The notes beneath the pieces are model-generated. The model had not been told where the DNA came from. It saw only the letters and a list, made by a program, of their open reading frames with translations, and did no database searches. Both the position numbers and the translations under genes were made by a program. From Rikenellaceae bacterium (lineage in GTDB: Bacteria; Bacteroidota; Bacteroidia; Bacteroidales; Rikenellaceae): a DNA stretch of 64,000 bases. The stretch spans positions 1-64,000 of the forward strand of contig JAJBUQ010000015.1 of NCBI GenBank assembly GCA_020860245.1. The letters are read 5' to 3'. Shown here piece by piece: positions 8,519-14,674 of this stretch. Positions within the stretch are counted from its first letter, which is position 1. Each line of letters opens with the position of its first letter.

Positions 8519-9325
8519 TTATCTATTACTTGAGTATTCGGCATAAGCCGCCTTCAGTTTTTTATCATAACCGTTTTCAGCATAGGAAGGTCCGTTATAT
8601 AAGGCACTGAATCCTTTCCAGTCGAGCTTTACGAGACAGTCGATCATTTTCGGATTTTTGTTGAGAAATGCCGTCATAAGACGCAACTGGCGCTGTTCGC
8701 TTTCCTTCATCGCATCGACAAAAGTTTTTACGCTGTTTTCACCGCATTGCTTATAATTAAATCCCATAATTTGAAACATACCCCAGCTTGCTGAACACAA
8801 TGCTGCCTCTTCATGGATAAGGAGGGCTCTCTCCAATCGTTCATACTCCTTGAGTCCACCTTTGTAATGACCTTTCTCCCACTTCTTATAAAGAATATTT
8901 TCATTTCCCGACACATATCTATCCGGATTTATACTCCTCTTTTCTAATTCCCTCCAAAATATATGTCCTTCGAATAAAATGGCTGGCTTCCCAGGAGCGA
9001 AAAAACCTCCTCTGCCTCCCGTCTCCACTTTTTGAACAGCTTTAAGACATGCGGTTTCCTCATCCAGCAGCGATGCTGCAAGAATAAAATCCGAATAAGT
9101 CAGCTTATCGCCAGCTTTTTTTGTTGAAAATAATAGTAATTCCCATGTTTTGAACCCCGCTATACCATCGGCAGGGAGTCCGTAAGCCTGTTGGAATTTT
9201 CTTACGGCACCATCCGTATCCTCATCGAAAAGGTCCGTATCGTTTACTGAATAACCGTATGCATTCAGTAGTTTTTTTAATCGGGAGACCTCTGCTCCCC
9301 TATCGTTTATCCTGATTGTTCTCAT
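8519..9325 (-). CDS. Peptidoglycan-binding N-acetylmuramidase (DUF3380), endolysin-like
   Basis: A 268-residue protein with two domains. Residues 5-65 form a PG_binding_1 module (RGAEVSRLKKLLNAYGY, TDGAVRKFQQAYGLPADGI). Residues about 85-265 form an N-acetylmuramidase domain of the DUF3380 family, with the likely catalytic Glu in AVQKVETGGRGG and conserved stretches ILFEGHIFW, SASWGMFQIMGFN and FSALYNGPSYAENGY. This arrangement is known from phage endolysins, which cut the glycan strand between MurNAc and GlcNAc. There is no signal peptide. The start at 9325 (MRTIRIND) is preferred over an upstream ATG at 9355 because it sits behind the A/T-rich leader common in this cluster and shortens the overlap with the gene at 9300. 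No holin, capsid or tail genes are nearby, so it is not an ordinary prophage lysis gene. Confidence 0.85.
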   Translation of the reverse strand: MRTIRINDRGAEVSRLKKLLNAYGYSVNDTDLFDEDTDGAVRKFQQAYGLPADGIAGFKTWELLLFSTKKAGDKLTYSDFILAASLLDEETACLKAVQKVETGGRGGFFAPGKPAILFEGHIFWRELEKRSINPDRYVSGNENILYKKWEKGHYKGGLKEYERLERALLIHEEAALCSASWGMFQIMGFNYKQCGENSVKTFVDAMKESEQRQLRLMTAFLNKNPKMIDCLVKLDWKGFSALYNGPSYAENGYDKKLKAAYAEYSSNR

Positions 9326-9815
9326 AATTAAATTTTTTATAAAAATATTTCCCATCCCGCTGCCACATATCCGCTCTCACAAATCGGATTTCCCTAAGGG
9401 TAATTTCCGGAATATCGAGAAGAACCACTGCCAGCAAATTTGGTGTTTGCGGACAACTATTGCTATCGGAAAATTCGACAGTTCCCCGATTTGCAGGAAG
9501 TTGAAAATGAACGTGCAGAGAATCTTTTTTCACAGATAATTTCAATAATCTCTGGTCGCACAAGCGGAGAAAAAAACACAGTGCATCGGTAAAATCCCTG
9601 ACCTTGATAATCCGGATAGAAGATTTTGAGGAACCTCCGAAGAATTTTTCCGTACTCTCACTGTCTTCAAGCCAGAACTTCAATCGCTCTACCGCAAGCT
9701 CTCCTTGACGGATTAAAATTTTATTTCTGCTTTTTCTCCCATTTACTATATCGGTCAAACGCTTACACGAGGATTTCCAGGCGGATAAAGCCCGTAACCA
9801 TAAACCGTTTTTCAT
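9300..9815 (-). CDS. Unknown basic cytoplasmic protein in DUF2589 cluster
   Basis: A 171-residue protein that I do not recognise (189 residues if the start at 9869 is used). The ATG at 9815 (MKNGLWLRALSAW) is preferred because it removes the overlap with the zinc-ribbon gene that ends at 9826. The first 60 residues are basic and helical (RKSRNKILIRQGELAVERLK). The second half is beta-rich with several Cys (FRLCDQRLLKLSVKKDS; SNSCPQTPNLLAVVLLD). No signal peptide or membrane segment is visible. It overlaps the muramidase start by 26 bases, implying translational coupling, so the two products may act together. Confidence 0.6.
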   Translation of the reverse strand: MKNGLWLRALSAWKSSCKRLTDIVNGRKSRNKILIRQGELAVERLKFWLEDSESTEKFFGGSSKSSIRIIKVRDFTDALCFFLRLCDQRLLKLSVKKDSLHVHFQLPANRGTVEFSDSNSCPQTPNLLAVVLLDIPEITLREIRFVRADMWQRDGKYFYKKFNYENNQDKR

Positions 9816-9825
9816 TTTTACGGAT

Positions 9826-10053
9826 TTAACGGTTGAACCTGCTCTTCTTCTCGAGATTTTCCTGCGCATTCAGTACTTTGCGCAAAGCATCTAAAGCAGC
9901 CCGGGACTTCATTCTGTCGATTTTCAGAAACAATCCGCACGCAGCACAGTGCAGTCCAGAGGAGGTCATAAGAATGAAAACGGTCGTTTCAATAAAAACT
10001 CCGCACAACGGACACTTCATTCCAGTTTTTTGTCCTGATACGTTATTGTTCAT
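9826..10053 (-). CDS. Small zinc-ribbon protein
   Basis: A 75-residue protein with a four-cysteine zinc-ribbon pattern: CPLC near residue 14 and CAAC near residue 36, separated by a hydrophobic stretch (ETTVFILMTSSGLH), followed by a basic helix ending KKSRFNR. A GTG two codons upstream is possible, but the ATG at 10053 lies five bases after a strong Shine-Dalgarno AGGAGG (complement at 10059-10064), which is unusual in this A/T-leader genome and fixes the start. It overlaps the end of the DUF2589 gene at 10043 by 11 bases. Function unknown; binding of nucleic acid or of a cluster partner is possible. Confidence 0.65.
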   Translation of the reverse strand: MNNNVSGQKTGMKCPLCGVFIETTVFILMTSSGLHCAACGLFLKIDRMKSRAALDALRKVLNAQENLEKKSRFNR

Positions 10054-10666
10054 TTTCACCTCCTTTTTCAGAGATTATCTCCGCTTCGGTTTCCTCTACG
10101 TGGACATTGCTTGCAGTCAGATGAAGAAGATTGGACAGCCCTGCCGGCATATCGGCCTGCCTCATTTTCACTTTTATCTTCATATTAGCAGAGAGGCTTT
10201 GCTGCACTTCTTTTCCGGAATCTCCCTGAGACTGTTTCGGAGCCAGCGATGCTCGCATCTTAAATTCTCCTGTTGTTTCCGGATCGTCGAATTCTCTACC
10301 TTCCTCCAATGAAAACTTCCTTTCTTCTTTTTCCGAATAGGCATCCAGTATTTTGATATCGAAATCAAAATCCGCTTCCTGCACCTGAAGCAATGGCAGC
10401 GGCACCAATGTCAGCATAGGAATACTGACGGTCTGTTGTTTTTTACCATTTACATCCTGAGAAGTATAGCTAAAGGTGAACATCCGGATATTACCTGTTT
10501 TTCCGGTCTTCGGATCGTATGAATCGAAAGCGATCTGCATAAGATAATCGAGGTAACTTCGGGAAGACAAAGAATCCGCCTCAATGGTCGCTATCAAAGG
10601 TCCCGCAATCAACTGCTGCAGTTCCAATACCTGGGTATTTGTGGTCCTTATTTTTTTGTCAGCCAT
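10043..10666 (-). CDS. DUF2589 family protein (second copy)
   Basis: A 207-residue protein of the DUF2589 family. It shows the family N-terminal helix LIAGPLIATIEAD, the central strand pair with SIPMLTLVPLPLLQVQEADFDFDIKI, and the late motif QADMPAGLSNLLHLTA, equivalent to DSMPAGLAKVLELLG in the copy at 11522. The middle is charged and Gln/Ser-rich; the C-terminus is acidic. No signal peptide or membrane span. The family's biochemical role is undescribed as far as I know. The beta-rich core and several copies with a common N-terminal helix suggest subunits of an assembly (inference). It lies 11 bases after the 270-residue gene and overlaps the zinc-ribbon gene. Confidence 0.8.
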   Translation of the reverse strand: MADKKIRTTNTQVLELQQLIAGPLIATIEADSLSSRSYLDYLMQIAFDSYDPKTGKTGNIRMFTFSYTSQDVNGKKQQTVSIPMLTLVPLPLLQVQEADFDFDIKILDAYSEKEERKFSLEEGREFDDPETTGEFKMRASLAPKQSQGDSGKEVQQSLSANMKIKVKMRQADMPAGLSNLLHLTASNVHVEETEAEIISEKGGENEQ

Positions 10667-10677
10667 AATTATTAATT

Positions 10678-11490
10678 CTACTGCATTACGAACGCTTCTC
10701 CAGCCTCATCCTCTTCGAGGTGAGTTATCGAATATCCCCTGGGGCTGAATTTCAACTTAAAGGTGTGGATCGACTCCTCAGGCATATTCATCAGCTCATC
10801 GGAAGTAATAGCAACATCCAACTGAGGAAACGAACGCAGTTTCTTAAAAGAATTTCCTTTGGATAATTTCTCAACAACGGCCAGAACTGCCGTCATCACG
10901 TTTTTCTCCGCGAGCTCTCTCATAGCCTCACCTTCCTGTCCGGAAAAAAGACCGTCAAGATCCGTCTCGTAAAGAAATTTATTATGAACGACATCCATAA
11001 GCCTGTCGAGAACAACATCCGTTTTAACCAATCCGCTGTTAGAGTCTACCGAATCGTAAAGATTGGATCTAAACGCATTTCGCATATTACGGCTCAGAAA
11101 AGAACGGAATTCGTTAAAAAGAGTTCTCTCAGCCTGAAGCCTTTCGAAAAAATGTTTTTCACTTTTTTTACTCTCCAGATCGGCAGTCAATACAGTCGAC
11201 ATAACGCTGCGAATGACCACTTTAGAGGTCTCTTCACATAATTCTTTGAGAAACTCGCGGAATTTGCTGTAACGAATATTGAACTGCTGTTGGTTTTCGT
11301 TGGCGCTCTTCACTCCGTATTTCAATTCCAACTCCATGTCGCTGACGACAACGTTGGGCAACTGAAAATCCTTGACTTTACCGTCTTTTCCATACGACTC
11401 GCTCAAGGCCAACGAATAGAGATTGGCTTCGTGCTGTGCTGAGATAATATCTCTTAAAATTGATCCGATTACTGAACTTAACTGAGCCAT
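10678..11490 (-). CDS. Unknown 270-residue protein sharing the DUF2589 N-terminal motif
   Basis: Not a recognised family, but its N-terminus (SSVIGSILRDIISAQHEANL) aligns by eye with the N-terminal helices of the two DUF2589 neighbours (SIIGGPLQACIEA, LIAGPLIATIEAD). A strand segment follows (LPNVVVSDMELELKYGV), then about 140 residues of charged helices (coiled-coil-like, SKKSEKHFFERLQAERTLFN), and a C-terminal strand pair (IHTFKLKFSPRGYSITHLEE). No signal peptide. The central place between two DUF2589 genes and the shared N-terminal helix suggest that the three products co-assemble, with this one giving a helical scaffold. That is inference from sequence and order. Confidence 0.65.
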   Translation of the reverse strand: MAQLSSVIGSILRDIISAQHEANLYSLALSESYGKDGKVKDFQLPNVVVSDMELELKYGVKSANENQQQFNIRYSKFREFLKELCEETSKVVIRSVMSTVLTADLESKKSEKHFFERLQAERTLFNEFRSFLSRNMRNAFRSNLYDSVDSNSGLVKTDVVLDRLMDVVHNKFLYETDLDGLFSGQEGEAMRELAEKNVMTAVLAVVEKLSKGNSFKKLRSFPQLDVAITSDELMNMPEESIHTFKLKFSPRGYSITHLEEDEAGEAFVMQ

Positions 11491-11521
11491 AATTATGCAT
11501 TTAAATTATTTATATTATTTC

Positions 11522-12379
11522 TTAAGCGGGCTTATCCCCTCCCTGCCTGGATTCGACAACAATTTCAACCTCTCTGCCGCCTGCTTTGACGGTGTATTTA
11601 CCTACCGGAAGATCTATTACCTTACTGTCATCGCTGATTTTAAAATCTTCGGCCCCGATTCCCGAACCTTCGATAGTAAGGTTCTCCGGATTCAATAATC
11701 CGGTGCTGTCCTTATAGGTAGCTATAAGGCGCGCCTTATCGTTGGCATCGGTTAGAATAAATCGGGTATTGTTAACCTCGAGCGTTCCTTTGGGATCGGA
11801 AACATCCAGAGAATTTCCCAGCAATTCGAGAACTTTCGCCAAACCGGCAGGCATACTGTCCTGGCCGGCCTTTACCGCGACATCCATTGTATATTCGACG
11901 CTGTATTTAGACTCTTCCGTCGCTTTGGAGTCTTTCTTGGACGAATAATTCGCATTCATTTTCGCGTTCATTGAGAACGGACCGACTTTCAATCCTGCCG
12001 TGATTTCCGCACTGCCTCCCATACTCGTATTTTCAGAATTCTCGCTCGAAGATGACGACGAGGCGGAGATACTTGCCTTGAAGTTTATATCGATGGTATG
12101 AATAGCGATATAAGGGATCGGGACAATCGTAAGCAAGGGCACGTTCAACTGAACCATGCGCCCACCCTGCATAAAGGAAAAAGAGACGTTTACCGCTGTT
12201 TTTTCCTGAGTATCCGGATCTACGTTTAGCCCTACTTCCTGAATAAACTCCCAAGTGGTTTTTGCCGCCATAGCCTAAGCCTCGATACATGCCTGAAGCG
12301 GACCTCCGATTATAGAACCGAACGGGATCGCCTGCAGTGCATTTGTTGCCACCTGCGAAGGTGTTTTGTCAATAGCCAT
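11522..12379 (-). CDS. DUF2589 family protein interrupted by in-frame amber codon
   Basis: The family N-terminus begins at the ATG at 12379: MAIDKTPSQVATNALQ, then the conserved helix IPFGSIIGGPLQACIEA, then TAG at codon 35, then AMAAKTTWEFIQEVGLNVD in the same frame. In the 270-residue neighbour the aligned position is Gln (ISAQHEA), so TAG probably arose from CAG. After the stop, an ATG at 12271 could reinitiate and give 249 residues without the conserved helix. The rest shows LNVPLLTIVPIPYIAIHTID, a Ser-rich loop (SISASSSSSSENSENTS), the MPAGLAKVLELLG motif, and an extra C-terminal Ig-like domain (IDLPVGKYTVKAGGREVEIV). First gene of the cluster, behind the promoter at 12428-12459. Broken gene, regulated reinitiation and base-call error are all possible. 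Confidence 0.8.
12275..12277 (-). other. In-frame TAG (amber) in DUF2589 gene
   Basis: Codon 35 counted from the ATG at 12379. Both flanking segments are conserved family sequence in the same frame, and a single C-to-T change restores Gln. An ATG two codons later allows reinitiation. Confidence 0.8.
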
Positions 12380-12410
12380 AATAATAGTTTTTAATTACAT
12401 TAATATTTTT

Positions 12411-12423
12411 ACCGTAAGCTTAC
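12411..12423. promoter_or_regulatory. Candidate operator ACCGTAAGCTTAC (site 1)
   Basis: The 13-mer contains the perfect palindrome GTAAGCTTAC (12414-12423). It sits just downstream of the -7 box of the DUF2589 promoter, near the expected transcription start. The identical 13-mer occurs at 13395-13407, on the other side of the LytTR gene. A repressor- or activator-binding site is inferred. Confidence 0.5.
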
Positions 12424-12427
12424 CATG

Positions 12428-12459
12428 CAAATCTAAGTCAGAGAAGTACGGACAACAAT
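12428..12459 (-). promoter_or_regulatory. Bacteroidota-type promoter of the DUF2589 cluster
   Basis: On the minus strand, ATTG (12459-12456), a 20-base spacer and TAGATTTG (12435-12428) match the Bacteroidota consensus TTTG-N19-21-TAnnTTTG. Transcription would start about 40 bases before the ATG at 12379. The cluster therefore has its own promoter, independent of the LytTR gene. Confidence 0.7.
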
Positions 12460-12463
12460 TCTA

Positions 12464-12925
12464 TTATTTCTCTCCGGCATTATCTTTTCCGGAATCCGGC
12501 TTAAGGCTTCGGATAGAGCGGTTGCGTCCGAGAACATCGAAGCATGAGAAGACAAGGGCACGGAACGGAGCGCTTACCAGAAGCCGGACAGGTCCGATGC
12601 AGAGGGTATTTCCTATAAAAGCGTCGACAAAATGGATATTTACCATAAAGGATCGGTGTATACGCAGAAAGTATTTACGGGGTAATTTTTTCTCAACTTC
12701 AGACAACGGGTGGACGACTATGATCCTGCGGTTATTTTTCAAGTAAATATAACAGTAACTCCCCGCTGCCTCCAGCCACCTGATATCCTCAAAATAAATC
12801 TTACGATAGAAATTCTCCTGAAAAACAAAAAATCCATCATTTACATGGCATCCTTCAGGGCATAATTTCATATCGGCAAGCGCAGGCTGTTCGTTTAATT
12901 TCATTTGATAAAGTTTCTCACTCAT
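12464..12925 (-). CDS. LytTR-type DNA-binding regulator without receiver domain
   Basis: A 153-residue protein whose residues 35-135 form a LytTR DNA-binding domain: FFVFQENFYRKIYFEDIRWL, EAAGSYCYIYLKNNRRIIVV, the helix LSEVEKKLPRKYFLRIHRSF and MVNIHFVDAFIGN. There is no response-regulator receiver or membrane sensor, so it belongs to the stand-alone class common in Bacteroidota and may respond to its own level or to a partner. The C-terminal tail is basic, then acidic (NRSIRSLKPDSGKDNAGEK). It lies upstream of and in the same direction as the DUF2589 cluster, but a separate promoter follows its stop. Identical 13-mers flank the gene (12411, 13395) and are candidates for its binding sites. 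Control of the cluster by this protein is inference from order. Confidence 0.85.
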   Translation of the reverse strand: MSEKLYQMKLNEQPALADMKLCPEGCHVNDGFFVFQENFYRKIYFEDIRWLEAAGSYCYIYLKNNRRIIVVHPLSEVEKKLPRKYFLRIHRSFMVNIHFVDAFIGNTLCIGPVRLLVSAPFRALVFSCFDVLGRNRSIRSLKPDSGKDNAGEK

Positions 12926-13482
12926 AATTTTTCTTGTTTATTCGAGGTTTAAAATCACTAATTCTCACTTTGTCGAACTTCGGGACTCCGCTTCCGGAAT
13001 GAGAAACAGTGAGTCTTTTCGAATAGTACAATACAGTTGTTTGTCGGAATGGAAGCGCAGCGGTTCTCTATTATGGCAGACGCGATCAGGTTCCGTTTTG
13101 GTAAATCAAAGGCATTTATCAATGTCATTTATTTTACCTCGAAGATATTATTGCGGTTTTCAATATTAAAAAGAGTTTTTTTAATAGGCCGTTTTCCTTT
13201 ACAGATTAGCGTTTTAGTTTTCAGAAATTTCCTTATGCGATTCATACATACAATAATAGGGTATACGAATCATTACAAAACATTTAAAAATGGATTAGTA
13301 AGTTTTCATAGAAGGCGTTCTCAACCATAAGAAAAGTTATAGCCGCGATTTAGAAAACAGAATTTCTTTGACTCCCCCGGACAGGCAATTTTACACCGTA
13401 AGCTTACAAGCGGCATTGTCCGCCGGTGGAATCTGAAAAACCGTGAAGAGTAGGAAAAAATAGGAAAAAACTATATGAAAAT
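12926..13482. other. Divergent intergenic region, regulatory
   Basis: A 557-base gap between the LytTR gene (minus) and the exported-protein gene at 13483 (plus). It contains the second copy of the ACCGTAAGCTTAC site and interrupted inverted repeats around 12965-13015 (CTCACT and AGTGAG). A 97-codon frame at 13037-13330 starts with TTG and has an atypical basic translation; I do not regard it as a gene. Confidence 0.5.
13395..13407. promoter_or_regulatory. Candidate operator ACCGTAAGCTTAC (site 2)
   Basis: Identical 13-mer to 12411-12423, including the palindrome GTAAGCTTAC (13398-13407), 76 bases upstream of the ATG at 13483. The shared site suggests that the gene at 13483 is co-regulated with the DUF2589 cluster. 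Confidence 0.5.
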
Positions 13483-14199
13483 ATGTTACTAAAAAATAAG
13501 AACAGGATCCTGAGAGGAATTTTATGTTTTATTTTATCAGGTACGATATGTTGTTATGCGCAGTTAACTTCCATGGAGGAAGCAACGGAAAAAATGAAAG
13601 AGTCGGTACAGACAATGGAAGTGGGTGATAGTATAATTGAGTTCAATACTCTACCCAGCAATCCCAATTTAGTAAAATTCACAGCAACGGATTCGATTAT
13701 TGAAGTCGGTTTATTAGTCAAAAACGGAGATTATTCCAGATATTATAAAAATAATACCGACTCGACTTCCGGCAGCAGAAATACATGGGTTTTTTATCCG
13801 GACAGTTTACGCGTACAGTTTAACCGTAAAACAACGGATATATCCTGGAAGCGGCTCTCAAGGTTTCTTGACCTCGAAGACACTAATCCAAGAGATACTG
13901 TCGTAATATTGAAAGCTAAATTATCGGATCTATACAGGCCTGCCTATGTATCAGGCATCTCAGAAGATGTTCCGTACTCCGACGAGGCACGGTGTATCGT
14001 ATCGACAGACAACGATATTATAGTCTGGTTCCATAAAGAACAGAAAAATAACCATTATCCTTGGACGCGTATGGGCTACACTTACGACTGGGGAGATCCC
14101 AACGATATAATCGGCACATCGGAATTCATTCTCAAACCTCACAGCTACCGCACCATTGAAGGACCTGTGACACTGCAAGAATTTTTTACCCTCCCTTAA
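13483..14199 (+). CDS. Exported protein of unknown function
   Basis: A 238-residue protein with a clear cleavable signal peptide (basic start, hydrophobic core GILCFILSGTICC, cleavage around YAQ). The mature part is mixed alpha/beta with many Asp and Ser: MEVGDSIIEFNTLPSN, VGLLVKNGDYSRYY, NTWVFYPDSLRVQF, IIVWFHKEQKNNHY. I do not recognise a family. It is a single gene ended by the hairpin at 14228-14266. Its upstream region carries the same 13-mer as the DUF2589 promoter, so it may be an exported component or target of that system; this link rests only on the shared site. Confidence 0.7.
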   Translation: MLLKNKNRILRGILCFILSGTICCYAQLTSMEEATEKMKESVQTMEVGDSIIEFNTLPSNPNLVKFTATDSIIEVGLLVKNGDYSRYYKNNTDSTSGSRNTWVFYPDSLRVQFNRKTTDISWKRLSRFLDLEDTNPRDTVVILKAKLSDLYRPAYVSGISEDVPYSDEARCIVSTDNDIIVWFHKEQKNNHYPWTRMGYTYDWGDPNDIIGTSEFILKPHSYRTIEGPVTLQEFFTLP

Positions 14200-14227
14200 G
14201 CCCTTAGTTCATACAATAAATTTCTTT

Positions 14228-14270
14228 CCGCGATACGAAGCGATCTCTGTCCGTTTCGTATCGCGGTGTT
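14228..14270 (+). terminator. Rho-independent terminator
   Basis: CCGCGATACGAA (14228-14239) pairs with TTCGTATCGCGG (14255-14266), 12 bp with a 15-base loop, followed by TGTTTT. It ends the gene at 13483-14199. Confidence 0.8.
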
Positions 14271-14401
14271 TTCGAAAATAATCTGACTTCCGGAACGTAA
14301 TAATATACAGTTTATTAATGAGCTCTACGGTTTAAATGTCTGATGATTTTTAAAATCTGAACAAGGGCAGTAGGTTCAATTCCGAGTTACAGCCTAAAAA
14401 T

Positions 14402-14433
14402 AAAATAGTTACGAGGCATCTCGCAACTATTTT
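14402..14433. terminator. Bidirectional terminator at end of cobalamin operon
   Basis: AAAATAGTT-a-CGAG (14402-14415) pairs with CTCG-c-AACTATTTT (14420-14433), one mismatch, with T-rich flanks on both strands. It lies just past the small frame at 14446, supporting that this frame is within the cobalamin transcript. Confidence 0.75.
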
Positions 14434-14445
14434 ATTTTTCCGTAA

Positions 14446-14658
14446 CTAACATTTGATTACTGTAATTTTATAGGGTTTAATTTTACCCCCAATTATATCT
14501 ATTTTATTAGAAAATCCTTGACTCAGATTTTTTACCATATATTTCTGACCATGAAAATAAAATAACATATCAAATTTTTCACTTTCGTGATCTTTCCTCA
14601 CAATTACCGTATCATGTTCTGAATTTAGGCGTTGAGTATCGACTTTATAACTGTACAC
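14446..14658 (-). CDS. Possible small protein, last in cobalamin operon
   Basis: A 70-codon frame beginning with GTG at 14658, directly after in-frame TAA and TAG codons, 16 bases past the stop of the PKD-like gene. Composition is plausible for a small beta-rich protein (HDTVIVRKDHESEKFDMLFY, GQKYMVKNLSQGF). It has no signal peptide and no family I recognise. It could also be the 3' remnant of a decayed gene. Coding status is uncertain; the main support is its place between the operon and the terminator. Confidence 0.35.
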   Translation of the reverse strand: MYSYKVDTQRLNSEHDTVIVRKDHESEKFDMLFYFHGQKYMVKNLSQGFSNKIDIIGGKIKPYKITVIKC

Positions 14659-14674
14659 CTATTAGACAGGGTTA

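Noticed and set aside
7943..12925. DUF2589 cluster as a prophage or tailocin
   Set aside because: Only the muramidase is phage-like; no capsid, sheath, baseplate, holin or integrase genes are present in or near it.
13037..13330. 97-codon plus-strand frame upstream of 13483
   Set aside because: TTG start and strongly basic, atypical composition; lies in a regulatory gap.
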